Part shown: positions 1 to 9,536 of the stretch, one piece after another
Layout: the number at the start of each line of letters is the position of its first letter
Position numbering within the stretch: the stretch's first letter is position 1
NCBI GenBank assembly: GCA_024278755.1
Contig: JAJRSO010000046.1
Location: forward strand, 24,194-88,193
Length of the DNA: 64,000 nucleotides
Direction: 5' to 3'
Source of the DNA: Calditrichota bacterium
Lineage (GTDB): Bacteria; Calditrichota; Calditrichia; Calditrichales; Calditrichaceae
Translations under genes and position numbers: made by a program
The notes under the pieces: generated by a model
Told to the model about the DNA's origin: nothing
What the model saw: only the letters and a program-made list of their open reading frames with translations
The model's database searches: none

Positions 1-3000
1 TTTCTCATTAACCAAAGTGGCAATCTTTTGCCCCAGAATATTAAAAATTTCCAGGTTAACTTCACTGGCAGCCTTTAACTGATAGCTGATTGTGGTACTC
101 GGGTTAAAAGGGTTCGGATAATTCTGATTCAGTTTATACTCCTGCGGAAGCTGATCCGCCAGATAATCTTCGATACCGGTAGGATCGATTACTACGACGG
201 TGACGGTATCGCTGACCGCCGCCGCGCTGTCGTCCGTTACGGTACAAATGAGCTGCACCGTTCCCGAATATGCGGGAGCCGTCAAACTCAGTGTCCCGCT
301 GTTCTGCTCATAGGCCAGATGTAAGGAGTCTTCGTCCGCAGTAAAGGTCCAGCTCAGCAGCGAATCAGGCGTATCCACATCCTGCACATAATCGAACATA
401 TGCAGCGTAATGGTCGTATCGTTGTGCATCGAAATTTCTCCCGGCAAATTCGTAATCACCGGCACGTCATTGATGGGATTTACGACAATATGAAACCAGG
501 CGCTGTCCGAAAACTCGCCGTCGCTGACGGTCAACAGAAGCGTATCGTTTCCAAACCAGTCTGGCTGCGCTTTAAAGAGATACATTTCGGTTTTCAACGC
601 CGCCGTTACCTGCTTCCCGGAAAAAGCCGTGAAGAGTAAGGTTGAATCCGGGTTATCTTTGTCATCCGCATAGGGATACCAGCCGCTGACGGCATATAGC
701 AGCGAATCATCTTCATTGAAAGATAATTCCGGCAAAGTCGCGATAAATACCACCGAATCGTTTACGGCGCTAATCGTAAAAGCTACCGTTGTGCTGTCCG
801 TTAATCCCGTTGTATCCGCAACGAAAAGATGTAGCGTTTCGCTTCCGTTCCAGTCTTCCGATGGCGCCGTGACGGTTAAAATGCGATCTTCGATCACCGC
901 CATCAATTCGCTATTTCCGGAAACCGACCATTGCAAAAGGCTGTCCGGATCGTCCACGTCATTTACAAAATCATCCAGACTAACCGGCCGAAAAGCGCTG
1001 CCTTCGGGAACCGTTTGACCGGCAATCACATCCAGCACCGGCGCGTCGTTTACGGGATTCACGGTAAATTCCGTTTCTGTACTGTCGTTTAAACCGCCCG
1101 GATCGGATGCGGTAAAGGTGAGCGTTTCACTGCCGTTCCAGTCCGTATCGGGCGTGCTTACCGTGGCCTGATTGTTTTCATTGATGGAAACGACAAGTTC
1201 CGTATTGCCGGTTACCGTCCACGAAATTTCCGCGTCGCTGTTATCCACATCTTCCACGGACGCATTCAGATCTATCACCGTAAAACTACCCCCTTCGTCG
1301 ATGGTCTGACCGGCAATTGCGCTAACAACCGGCGCGTCATTAATGGCGTTTACGGTAAATACGGCCGCATCACTGTCAAAACTGCCGGAGGTATCCGTCG
1401 CCGTAAAGATAATTTCTTCGCTGCCGTTCCAGTTGGCGTCAGGTGCGGTGACCGTTACCAGATGCTGCGCGCTAATTTCAACGGAAAGGCTGGTGGTACC
1501 CGTGTAAGCCCAGGTTAAAGTGCTGTCGGCGTCGTCCACATCGGCAACCAGCGTATCGAGATCAAATACGGCAAAACTCTGCCCCTCTGAAATACTTTGA
1601 TCCGCAATATCGGAAACAACCGGCGCGTCGTTTACCGCATTCACCGTAAAAACAGCCGATGTGTTATCGGATAGGCTGCCCGGATCCGTAGCGGTAAAGG
1701 TGAGCGTTTCACTGCCATTCCAGTCCGTATCGGGTGTGCTTACCGTGGCCTGATTGTTTTCATCGATGGAAACGACAAGTTCCGTATTCCCGGTTACCGT
1801 CCAGGTGATTTCCGCGTCACTGTTATCCACATCTTCCACGGACGCATTCAGGTCAATCACCGTAAAACTGCCCCCTTCGTCGATGGTTTGTCCTGCAATA
1901 GCGCTAACCACCGGCGCATCGTTGACATTGGTTACGGTAAATACCGCCGCGTCGCCGTCACTTAATCCACCGGGGTCGGTGGCCGTAAAGGTAATTTCTT
2001 CGCTTCCAAACCAATCTACATCGGGGGTGGTAATGGTCGCAACCCGGTTTTCATCAATGGAAACCGCAAGTTCCGAATTGCCGCTAAAGGTCCAGCTCAT
2101 TTCCGCAGCGCTGTTATCCACGTCCGTTACATAATCATCCAGAGTGATAGTGACAAAGGTCTGTCCTTCGTCAATCGTTTGGTCGGCAATCCCGGCTACA
2201 GCCGGCGCGTCATTGACGGCGTTCACTGTTACTGTAACCGTTGCCGAAGCCGTTCCGCCGTTTCCGTCGCTGATATTATATGTAAAGCTGTCCTCTCCGC
2301 TCCAGTTTTCGTCCGGCGTATAAACCACCAGCGTATCGTTGCCGATGTTTGCCGTTCCGTGCGCAGCCGTTGAAACACTGGTAACGGTCAATGCGTCGTT
2401 CTCAATATCAGAGTCATTATTCAGTACATAAATGGTGGCCGCCGTATCCTCGTTTGTGGAAGCGGAATCATCTGCCGCCACCGGAGCGTCATTGATATTG
2501 TTAACCGTAAATACCGCCGCGTCGCCGTCACTTAATCCGTCGGGGTCGGTGGCCGTAAAGGTAATTTCTTCGCTGCCAAACCAATCCGCGTCGGGTACAA
2601 CGACCGAAGCCGTATGGTTGGGATCGATGCTAACAATTAAGTCGCTGTTCCCGCTGTAAGTCCAGGTCATTTCCGCCGCGCTATTGTCCACATCCGTTAC
2701 ATAGTCATCCAGATCAATGGTAACAAAGGTCTGGCCTTCGTCGATGGTTTGATCGGCAATGTCCGAAACCACAGGCGCGTCGTTTACCGACGTTACGGTA
2801 AATTTAGCGGGGTCGCTGTCTTCCAGTCCGCCGGGATCTTTTACAGTGAACGTAATGGTTTCGGAGCCATACCAGTTTGTATCCGGGATAGATACGGTGG
2901 CTACGCGGTTTTCATCAATGGTTACCGTCAGCGCGCTGCTGCCGCTTGATGTCCAGTTCAGATCCGATTCCACATTGTCGATATCATTCACATAATCATC

Positions 3001-4773
3001 CAGATTGATTTGGACAAAGCTCCCGCCCTCATCCACCGTTTGATCCGGAATATCCGAAATCACCGGCGCATCGTTGATATTGTTAACCGTAAATACCGCC
3101 GCATCGCTGCCGGAGAGTCCGCCGGGATCGCTGCCGATGAAAGTAATCGTTTCCGAACCGTACCAGTTAGTATCGGGGATGGAAATAGTTGCCACACGGT
3201 TTTCGATGGAAACGCTCAGCTGCGTGTTCCCGCTGTACTGCCACGTTATATCCGCATCCGGGCTTTCTTCATCAGTTACATAGTTATCTAAGTTGACGGT
3301 CGCAAAGGTTTCTCCTTCGTTGATTGTCTGATCGGGAATACCGCTAACCACCGGCGCATCGTTTACCGCCGTAACGGTTAACGTGTAGGTTTGAGTGTCC
3401 GTCGCATTGTTTAAATCCGCAACCTGTACGGTAACCGTATGCGGACCGGCTTCCGCATCGGTGGTGGCTCTGCCGGTGATTTCACCAGTGGAAGTATTTA
3501 TCGATAAAAAAGCAGGCGCTTCCATGAGTGACCAGGTCAGCACTTCGGCCGAATCGGTGTCCACCGCTTCAGCCTGATAGGAATAATCCTGATCTTCGGT
3601 TGTTCCCGTAACCGGTACGGAAGTAATTTCCGGCGCCGTGTTGATATATTCGTACGGGCCTATATCGGCATCATCCGTACCATCCCTGTCCCCGTCAAAA
3701 GGCCGGGCGTTTCCGTCAAAGTCATCCACCGGCGCATCGCCTGTGCTTCCGGCATCTACCAGCGGCGACGTGGCGCCAAAATGGAAATTATTATTATCGA
3801 TATCAAAAAACTGCGGGTCTTCATCAATATTGCCTGTTCCGGAATATCCGCCGTAGATGTCGGAATAAGTAATATTGGCTACGCCAGATATTTCGTTATC
3901 GATATTTGCGGTATTATATCCAATTATCGAATTTATAATATTGGCAATGGTTAGCGCACTATACAGATAAACGCCGCCGCCGTTTCCGTTAGGCGCCTCA
4001 TTGTTTGCAATAAGACAGTTATTCATATTTAATACGGCGCCGGAAAAAAGGGCCACACCGCCGCCGCCTTGTCCGATCGTCGTATTGTTCCGGATAATGG
4101 AATTACCGATTCCGGGGTTAGCAAAAACCGATGGCGAAGGGCCGTTTAAACTAAGGCCGCCGCCGTATTGATCGGCAGAGTTGGAATAGATCTGACAAGC
4201 ATTGACCAGTGGGCTGCCGGCAAAGGCCATACCGCCGCCGCCTTCTATAGCATGGTTATTCCGAATAGTACAATGGCTTACCATTGTCGTATTGCGAATA
4301 TTCGCTCCGAAAAAGATACCGCCGCCATTTTTTAATTCTGTCGGTATGCTTAAACCGGTGCCGTCCGCATCGGCGCCTTCTACCAGGCAATAGGATAATT
4401 GATTCGCATACGTAGAATCCTCCGAAAGCAGTTTAATACCACCCCACTCCGAAGCGCTTCCGGCGGCGTCATCGATAATAAATTTTATCGAATCTATGTC
4501 CGTTCCCGCCGCTATCAACGTTCCTCGCACAACCATTCGGATATCATCGTGAAATTTTACAATCACACCCGGTTCAATGGTCAATACGGCGCCGTCCGCC
4601 ACTACCAGTGAATCCGTGTTCAGATCAATGATATAAACGCCGTCGCCCGAACTGTTATTTTTTTGCCAGGTGGTATTGCCGGTAATCAGCGAATCTGTCC
4701 AAACATCCGCCGAAACGGATACCGCAAAAACAAATAGCAGCATGCTCAGTATGGTAATATTTTTGATTTTCAT
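1..4773 (-). CDS. Giant secreted protein: beta-helix, tandem Ig/cadherin-like repeats, T9SS sorting domain (3' end outside window)
   Basis: The reading frame is open from ATG at 4773 to base 1 (1591 codons), so it is 3'-truncated by the window. A signal peptide ends near VSVSA/D at residue 21, and an AGGGAG ribosome site lies just upstream. Residues about 50-370 resemble a right-handed beta-helix (GGG-rich turns, repeated N/I rungs), ending in a DAGSTGDAP segment. About eleven domains of roughly 97 residues follow, each opening with NDAPV and carrying DEG, GNSDL-like and DWxGSE motifs; one unit ([10 protein letters not shown]) is of the VCBS/cadherin-3 type. The visible C-terminus has [12 protein letters not shown], the start of a type A sorting domain, so export by the type IX system and cell-surface anchoring are expected. 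Function is probably adhesive or structural; no catalytic domain is seen. Perhaps 30-50 residues are missing. Confidence 0.9.
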   Translation of the reverse strand, partial: MKIKNITILSMLLFVFAVSVSADVWTDSLITGNTTWQKNNSSGDGVYIIDLNTDSLVVADGAVLTIEPGVIVKFHDDIRMVVRGTLIAAGTDIDSIKFIIDDAAGSASEWGGIKLLSEDSTYANQLSYCLVEGADADGTGLSIPTELKNGGGIFFGANIRNTTMVSHCTIRNNHAIEGGGGMAFAGSPLVNACQIYSNSADQYGGGLSLNGPSPSVFANPGIGNSIIRNNTTIGQGGGGVALFSGAVLNMNNCLIANNEAPNGNGGGVYLYSALTIANIINSIIGYNTANIDNEISGVANITYSDIYGGYSGTGNIDEDPQFFDIDNNNFHFGATSPLVDAGSTGDAPVDDFDGNARPFDGDRDGTDDADIGPYEYINTAPEITSVPVTGTTEDQDYSYQAEAVDTDSAEVLTWSLMEAPAFLSINTSTGEITGRATTDAEAGPHTVTVQVADLNNATDTQTYTLTVTAVNDAPVVSGIPDQTINEGETFATVNLDNYVTDEESPDADITWQYSGNTQLSVSIENRVATISIPDTNWYGSETITFIGSDPGGLSGSDAAVFTVNNINDAPVISDIPDQTVDEGGSFVQINLDDYVNDIDNVESDLNWTSSGSSALTVTIDENRVATVSIPDTNWYGSETITFTVKDPGGLEDSDPAKFTVTSVNDAPVVSDIADQTIDEGQTFVTIDLDDYVTDVDNSAAEMTWTYSGNSDLIVSIDPNHTASVVVPDADWFGSEEITFTATDPDGLSDGDAAVFTVNNINDAPVAADDSASTNEDTAATIYVLNNDSDIENDALTVTSVSTAAHGTANIGNDTLVVYTPDENWSGEDSFTYNISDGNGGTASATVTVTVNAVNDAPAVAGIADQTIDEGQTFVTITLDDYVTDVDNSAAEMSWTFSGNSELAVSIDENRVATITTPDVDWFGSEEITFTATDPGGLSDGDAAVFTVTNVNDAPVVSAIAGQTIDEGGSFTVIDLNASVEDVDNSDAEITWTVTGNTELVVSIDENNQATVSTPDTDWNGSETLTFTATDPGSLSDNTSAVFTVNAVNDAPVVSDIADQSISEGQSFAVFDLDTLVADVDDADSTLTWAYTGTTSLSVEISAQHLVTVTAPDANWNGSEEIIFTATDTSGSFDSDAAVFTVNAINDAPVVSAIAGQTIDEGGSFTVIDLNASVEDVDNSDAEISWTVTGNTELVVSINENNQATVSTPDTDWNGSETLTFTASDPGGLNDSTETEFTVNPVNDAPVLDVIAGQTVPEGSAFRPVSLDDFVNDVDDPDSLLQWSVSGNSELMAVIEDRILTVTAPSEDWNGSETLHLFVADTTGLTDSTTVAFTISAVNDSVVFIATLPELSFNEDDSLLYAVSGWYPYADDKDNPDSTLLFTAFSGKQVTAALKTEMYLFKAQPDWFGNDTLLLTVSDGEFSDSAWFHIVVNPINDVPVITNLPGEISMHNDTTITLHMFDYVQDVDTPDSLLSWTFTADEDSLHLAYEQNSGTLSLTAPAYSGTVQLICTVTDDSAAAVSDTVTVVVIDPTGIEDYLADQLPQEYKLNQNYPNPFNPSTTISYQLKAASEVNLEIFNILGQKIATLVNEK
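1100..1345 (-). repeat. Near-identical intragenic repeat, copy A
   Basis: About 245 bp encoding one Ig/cadherin-like unit. It matches the stretch 582 bp further on (1682-1927) with only scattered substitutions. The spacing is exactly two 97-residue domains, which suggests duplication of a two-domain block or recent gene conversion. Confidence 0.75.
1682..1927 (-). repeat. Near-identical intragenic repeat, copy B
   Basis: Partner of the repeat at 1100-1345, in register and separated from it by 582 bp. It shares the same [22 protein letters not shown] and [12 protein letters not shown] coding segments at the DNA level. Other units of the gene are clearly more diverged. Confidence 0.75.
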
Positions 4774-4892
4774 TTCATACTCCCTGTTTTATAAATAGTC
4801 CTGTTTGCTAATTGTTCTTTTTATCGGCAAAGGAGCAGAGAATATGAATTTTTTAAAAGGAAAAGTTCGAAAATAAATCAGCTTGTTATGAT

Positions 4893-4923
4893 AAAAAAAA
4901 GACCTGCACAAGTGGCAGGCCTT
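4893..4923 (-). terminator. Rho-independent terminator
   Basis: Read on the minus strand, GGCCTGC / GCAGGTC form a 7-bp stem (one G-U pair) around a CACTTGT loop, followed by a run of eight T. It lies about 30 bp after the stop of the secreted protein gene ending at 4953. Confidence 0.8.
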
Positions 4924-4952
4924 AAATAAGTTATGGTCATAAAAAATTACGC

Positions 4953-6746
4953 TTAACGCATCAATACCATTTTACGAACCTGTACCGAAGAACCGTTTAT
5001 AAGCTTATAGTAATAAATGCCGCTGGCCAGGCCGGAAGCGTCAAATGAAACCGCGTGTTTTCCCGCCGCCTGCATTCCATTTACAAGGATCTGCACTTTC
5101 TGCCCCAGCGCATTATAAACGGTAAGTTTTACATAATCTGTACTTGGTATTTCGTAATTAATATTTGTTGTCGGATTAAAGGGATTCGGATAGTTTTGAT
5201 TTAATAAAAACGCTTCGGGCGTTGCATCCGGCCGATCGTCGATACCGGTTAACCCACCGAGATCCTTCATAAAGCGGGGACGAATATAATAGCCCCAATC
5301 GGCAGGAGCGCCGTACGCAATTTGATCCACAATACCCACGAGACGAAAACTGTTTGCCGGCGGTGTGATACCGTCCAAATCCGTATCCTGATCCAGAATC
5401 AGGTTCAATGTGTCCGAAACATCGCTTACCTGCACCTGAGCGCTGTATACGCCTTCTACCGGCCAGAGCTCCGGATTTAAGATCGATACGTCCTCAATGG
5501 AAACCAGCATACCTTCGTATTCTTCCGCAATATCGTTTATGGTCAGAGCCAGCGTATCCACAGAGTTGCCTTCACTAAAAACCAGAACAGCATCGGCCGA
5601 TTCCGGCAAAAGCCGGGTCATACCATTCGCCTGCTGTACAATCCCCTGCACAAACACACTGTCGCCGATATTTAAATCGATTGTAAAATTTTGATTTGTC
5701 AGACGCATTCCGCCCATCCCGCTCTGAATAAAATAATCGGTACGGGAATCGAAATTAGGCGAATTTATAACGCCTTTCACATAAATCTTTTCGTTAAGCA
5801 GGTCGGGAATATAATTATGGTCGGCATCCACCCGGGCGCCTTCGACCGAGTAAATCATCGGATGCGTATAGGCAACCGATATCCGACCGGACGTTCCCGC
5901 ATCGCAGGAAGCCGAAACCGCGTATAGATAACTACTGTCGCCGGGCGCCTGTGTATCGGTAAACGAATGCGCGCCGTCCACTACCTCGCCAATCTGTTCC
6001 ATATCTACTTCTGACACACCGCGAAAAACACGAAAGGTGTCCGGCTGAGCCGAGGCATTTACCAGTTGTTTTCCGTTACCGAGATTAATCCATAAATCCA
6101 GTATATAATTAGTGGTATTATTCCCGCCAATGGCATTCGACTGCGAGTAATGTTCATCTTCCACCAAAGCGGTTGTATTGAAATCATATAAGTAGTAATT
6201 GATATTATAAACGTAATCCGAATTATCACTCATTAATGCCGGGAAACTATAATTTTTATCAACGACGGGGACGATGGTTAAACCTTCGATAAAAACACCC
6301 ACGCGGGCCGGAGCAGGAACGGAACCAAGGGCAACGCCCACTTCGAAGCGGGGTGTTTCATTTGCATCTCCGGCAACGAGGCTGTCGATTTCGGTAATTT
6401 TTACGCCGGTTGTCATATCATAAATATGAATATTGTAAAGAGATGGGCCGGCTACCAGACCCCGGCTGAAATGGGCAAAATCAATTTCTTCCAACGTTGC
6501 GCCCGAAAACGCGCTAAGATCAAAAGCAACTCCCAAAGCCTGCTTTTCGATAGGCGACCAGATGCCGGAAGGATAGCTGTTGTTATAAGAAATTACCGAA
6601 TCGGGAAGAGAATACTCCCAGGATATTTGTGCGCCGTTATACACCGTTTGTGCCTGAACATTTTGCGGCGGATGGCATACGGTTTCGGTTTTAGCAAAAA
6701 GAAAACTCACCAAACCCAATGCTATAATCAATCCTGTTATTTTCAT
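4953..6746 (-). CDS. Secreted T9SS cargo protein with OB-fold-like domain
   Basis: 597 residues. A signal peptide (MKITGLIIALGLVSFLFAK) is followed by a short fibronectin-III-like strand region (QNVQAQTVYNGAQISWEY) and a jelly-roll-like segment. A second FnIII-like edge follows (QPDTFRVFRGVSEVD), then residues about 310-490 resemble the OB-fold/DUF5689-like modules seen next to secreted nucleases (VKGVINSP, GDSVFVQGIV). The C-terminal 85 residues are a complete type A sorting domain ([13 protein letters not shown] ... ASGIYYYKL ... RKMVLMR). Delivery by the type IX system to the cell surface or medium is inferred. No catalytic motif is recognised. It is divergent from the regulator at 6957 and has its own terminator. 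Confidence 0.85.
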   Translation of the reverse strand: MKITGLIIALGLVSFLFAKTETVCHPPQNVQAQTVYNGAQISWEYSLPDSVISYNNSYPSGIWSPIEKQALGVAFDLSAFSGATLEEIDFAHFSRGLVAGPSLYNIHIYDMTTGVKITEIDSLVAGDANETPRFEVGVALGSVPAPARVGVFIEGLTIVPVVDKNYSFPALMSDNSDYVYNINYYLYDFNTTALVEDEHYSQSNAIGGNNTTNYILDLWINLGNGKQLVNASAQPDTFRVFRGVSEVDMEQIGEVVDGAHSFTDTQAPGDSSYLYAVSASCDAGTSGRISVAYTHPMIYSVEGARVDADHNYIPDLLNEKIYVKGVINSPNFDSRTDYFIQSGMGGMRLTNQNFTIDLNIGDSVFVQGIVQQANGMTRLLPESADAVLVFSEGNSVDTLALTINDIAEEYEGMLVSIEDVSILNPELWPVEGVYSAQVQVSDVSDTLNLILDQDTDLDGITPPANSFRLVGIVDQIAYGAPADWGYYIRPRFMKDLGGLTGIDDRPDATPEAFLLNQNYPNPFNPTTNINYEIPSTDYVKLTVYNALGQKVQILVNGMQAAGKHAVSFDASGLASGIYYYKLINGSSVQVRKMVLMR

Positions 6747-6956
6747 TCTACTGCTCCTGTTTGTTAAAAGTGTGTAATATATTTTACCATGTGTATCCCG
6801 ATTGTGATCTATAACAGATATATTTTCTATATATCGGCGTTTTATGGTCTTTGTTTAGTATTAGAATTTTTAATAAAAAGCTAACATCTTTTCACAAACT
6901 GCCGATACTTTTGTACGCTTAAAAATTAAAAAAATATTTATTAAGTAAAAAAAATA

Positions 6957-8300
6957 ATGTTAAAAAAAATAGTTTTTATTTCAGATAGACTGCACGAATT
7001 TCAGGCTTTCTTTAAAACCCGGAATTCATTTGAACTGGGAATTGATCTGTTAAATCATTCCGAAGCAAATCAGCGTAGCATTTTTCGGAATTATTACGAA
7101 CTGTTTATTGTAGATATACAGGAGCAATGGCTGGCGATTCCCCAATGGATTCGGGAACAGGCACAGCAACTGTATTTTCATCAGTTTATATTTATTTCCA
7201 ACAAAACGGTAAATCCCATTTTGCCGGACCTGCTGGGCCGGCGTTTCTTTAAGGTCGTTGATTTTAAAACGGCTTCCGAAGATTTAAAATCTGTAGTTGA
7301 CGAAGCGAAACAGTTTTTCGAAGAGCACCAGTACAGCTTTGACCAAACACAATTTCTCACCGAAGCGCCCTTCGAAGGATTACTGGGAAGCCAGCCTTCC
7401 ATTAAACGCATCAATGATTTTATTAAACTGGTAAGCCGGGCGCGCTATGCGCCATGCCTGATTAGCGGTGAAGAGGGCAGCGGCAAAGAGCTTTGTGCAG
7501 GACTAATCCACCGGGCTAACGATTTACACGACGATTTATTGTTTGTAAAGAAATGTGAAAAAGCTACAACAAATGATTTGCTGGCCGATCTGTTTGGCGT
7601 GGACGACGAAAGCGGTATTTACGGTCCCGTGCGCAAAGGCCTGCTCGAAATATACTCCGGGGGAACAATCATTCTTAAAAATATCGAAAAAATTCCGCCC
7701 GAGGTTCAGGAGAAACTACTGCTTTACTTAGAAGAAAAAGCTTTTCGGCCGTTGGGAGCAAACCGTATCATTGAGGCCAATACGCGGATTATCGCGCTTT
7801 GTGAGCATAACCTGGAGTGGTTTGTGAAATATCAGAATTTCAATTCCGATTTATACTTCCATTTAAATGCCTTCGAAATTTCTTTACCGCCCCTGCGCGA
7901 ACGCGGTGACGATGTGCTCTTGCTCTCTTCGTATTATCTGCAATCGGCCTGCCAGCTGACCGGTAAAACCATACACGGAATTTCACTGCCTGCTCAGCGC
8001 CTGCTAAAAAAATACTTTTGGCCGGGCAATATTAAAGAGCTGAAAAACCTGATTGAAGAAACTGTGATAAAGTGCAAGTCCGGTGAAATCGGCATTCAAG
8101 ACCTGCCACAGTATCTAAACAACGGCAAAGCGTCAGCGCCCGGGAGCACCCATCTTGGAAACTGCTCCCTAAAAGAGATGGAACGGATCCATATCGAACA
8201 GGTTTTAGTAAATACCGAAGGTAATAAATCCAAAGCCGCCGCACTGCTGGAAATATCCCGAACGACCCTGCGTGAAAAAATCAAACAATACGAACTATAA
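6957..8300 (+). CDS. NtrC-family regulator homologue with degenerate AAA+ site
   Basis: 447 residues in the order receiver-like (1-120), AAA+ (about 140-370), Fis-type helix-turn-helix (about 405-447, ending SRTTLREKIKQYEL). The P-loop is kept (GEEGSGKE, 171-178). The sigma-54 loop GAFTGA is replaced by ESGIYGP (about 218-224). Walker B reads GGTIILKNI (235-243), with K and N where D and E are needed. Sensor I is CEHN, and the FREDLYYR arginine fingers are replaced (FNSDLYFH). The receiver keeps a possible phospho-acceptor Asp53 and Lys83 but not the full acidic cluster. Family knowledge says these losses prevent ATP hydrolysis and sigma-54 contact, so it is inferred to act as a DNA-binding repressor or adaptor. 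No partner kinase is adjacent. Confidence 0.85.
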   Translation: MLKKIVFISDRLHEFQAFFKTRNSFELGIDLLNHSEANQRSIFRNYYELFIVDIQEQWLAIPQWIREQAQQLYFHQFIFISNKTVNPILPDLLGRRFFKVVDFKTASEDLKSVVDEAKQFFEEHQYSFDQTQFLTEAPFEGLLGSQPSIKRINDFIKLVSRARYAPCLISGEEGSGKELCAGLIHRANDLHDDLLFVKKCEKATTNDLLADLFGVDDESGIYGPVRKGLLEIYSGGTIILKNIEKIPPEVQEKLLLYLEEKAFRPLGANRIIEANTRIIALCEHNLEWFVKYQNFNSDLYFHLNAFEISLPPLRERGDDVLLLSSYYLQSACQLTGKTIHGISLPAQRLLKKYFWPGNIKELKNLIEETVIKCKSGEIGIQDLPQYLNNGKASAPGSTHLGNCSLKEMERIHIEQVLVNTEGNKSKAAALLEISRTTLREKIKQYEL

Positions 8301-8314
8301 CTTATCTACTCCGT

Positions 8315-8908
8315 TTATTCTTTCCGGGCAACTATCAGATATAACTCTTTTTCTTCACGGCACGTTAATACGGAAAACCGTCGGCTTTGCAGCATCTCCG
8401 CTAAAGCGGATACTTCCGGTAGGCGATCGCCGGCCACGGCCTGTCCGGCCTCGCGATGCAACGCATTAAGCTGTACATGATCCATCAGATGCATAATAAT
8501 CCAGAGACCATTTAAAACCAAAACACGATGAACTTCCGTAATCACCCGGAACGGCTGACTGAAATGCGGAAACGACTGAAAACAGACAACCGTTTTGTAC
8601 TGTGCAGGGCGAAGAGGCAATGCGTGTGCATCGGCCTGTAACAGATTCGGTTTGCGCTGTGCATATTTTTCTTTTACCCGGTGTACCATCCCAAAAGAAA
8701 CATCCAGTTCCGTCATGTGTATATTCCCGGGAAGAACACTATGCAGGATACCGCTTCCACACCCTAAATCTAACAACGGATTTAATCTTTCGGAAGAATA
8801 CTCTCTAAAAACGGCACGCATTTGCTCCTGTTTTTCCGGACAGGCATGATAATCCCAATCAGGCGCCTTATCATCAAAAAAATTCCGCGTAATTCGTAAA
8901 TCACTCAT
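8315..8908 (-). CDS. Class I SAM-dependent methyltransferase
   Basis: 197 residues. Motif I LLDLGCGSGIL (about 42-52), an acidic end of strand 2 (MTELDVS), a DAHALPL motif and the VLNGLWIIMHL post-motif identify a Rossmann methyltransferase of the type-11/ubiE-like group. The substrate cannot be read from sequence. Its start overlaps the end of the ECF S-component gene by 8 bp, so the two are translationally coupled. This ties it to the metal-uptake locus rather than to the convergent regulator 14 bp away. A role in modifying or making a small metal-binding ligand is an inference from context; it could equally act on a tetrapyrrole. Confidence 0.8.
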   Translation of the reverse strand: MSDLRITRNFFDDKAPDWDYHACPEKQEQMRAVFREYSSERLNPLLDLGCGSGILHSVLPGNIHMTELDVSFGMVHRVKEKYAQRKPNLLQADAHALPLRPAQYKTVVCFQSFPHFSQPFRVITEVHRVLVLNGLWIIMHLMDHVQLNALHREAGQAVAGDRLPEVSALAEMLQSRRFSVLTCREEKELYLIVARKE

Positions 8909-9422
8909 CTGTATGTTCCGGAAATCGTTTTAAAATATGCGAAATGAATTGAGGAATTACTACCATTTGCAGGGCGATTCCCGGTAAACCGCTTAAAACA
9001 AGAGCGATAGAAAACATCGGATGGGTTAACCCAAAAAGCGGAGCTATCACCATAACCAGAACAAACAAGAGCAGCCGGTCCCATAAAATGCCAAGTATAA
9101 GCGCCAACCAAAGCGCTTTTTTGCGATGAAAATGCAGAAAAGAAATGAGTAACGCCGTGCTGCCCAGTTCGGCCAACATAATGGGGAGTACCGGCGGAAC
9201 CATTGGCGGCATGCCGGTAAAAAGCCAGGAGATAAGCGGGCTGCTAAAACCCAGCACTAAGGCAAATTTCCAGCTTAACACCATGGCTCCGGCAAACACG
9301 GGTAAAAACATGGGCAAAAAAGCAGCGCCAAGACCAAACAAATGAAAAAACTGTGGAAACAACACAGCCGTCGTTATAAAAAAAGCCGTTATTGGAATCT
9401 GTCTTAATTCCTTTTCAGACAT
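8901..9422 (-). CDS. ECF transporter substrate-binding (S) component, putative metal or metal-complex
   Basis: 173 residues, almost wholly hydrophobic with five or six membrane spans. The N-terminal part HLFGLGAAFLPMFLPVF and the short loops fit integral S components of energy-coupling-factor transporters. It is not CbiM/NikM: the N-terminal metal-binding Met-His sequence of those proteins is absent. EcfA (11512) and EcfT (12231) are encoded just upstream on the same strand, with the outer-membrane receptor between, so this subunit probably selects the ligand for that pair. A GGAG site precedes the ATG. Nickel or a nickel complex is inferred from NikR control, but cobalamin-like ligands are possible. 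Confidence 0.75.
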   Translation of the reverse strand: MSEKELRQIPITAFFITTAVLFPQFFHLFGLGAAFLPMFLPVFAGAMVLSWKFALVLGFSSPLISWLFTGMPPMVPPVLPIMLAELGSTALLISFLHFHRKKALWLALILGILWDRLLLFVLVMVIAPLFGLTHPMFSIALVLSGLPGIALQMVVIPQFISHILKRFPEHTDE

Positions 9423-9536
9423 TTAACACTCCCGTATGCATACAAAATCTTCTGTTGATAGCGCTTCCGGAGTTTCCCGTTTTATAGCAGTAAACCTGCC
9501 CATATTATTGTAAACTTAACCGGATATCATTATTTA

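Noticed and set aside
400..4611. Many plus-strand open frames across the giant secreted protein gene
   Set aside because: They are antisense to a single uninterrupted 1591-codon frame with recognisable domains; their VND/[11 protein letters not shown] repeats only reflect the sense repeats.
9423..9536. Possible cobalamin or nickel/cobalt riboswitch before the S-component gene
   Set aside because: The spacer is only about 114 bp and no B12-box or NiCo-type conserved core was found; likewise before the TonB receptor, the BtuF-like gene and nrdJ.
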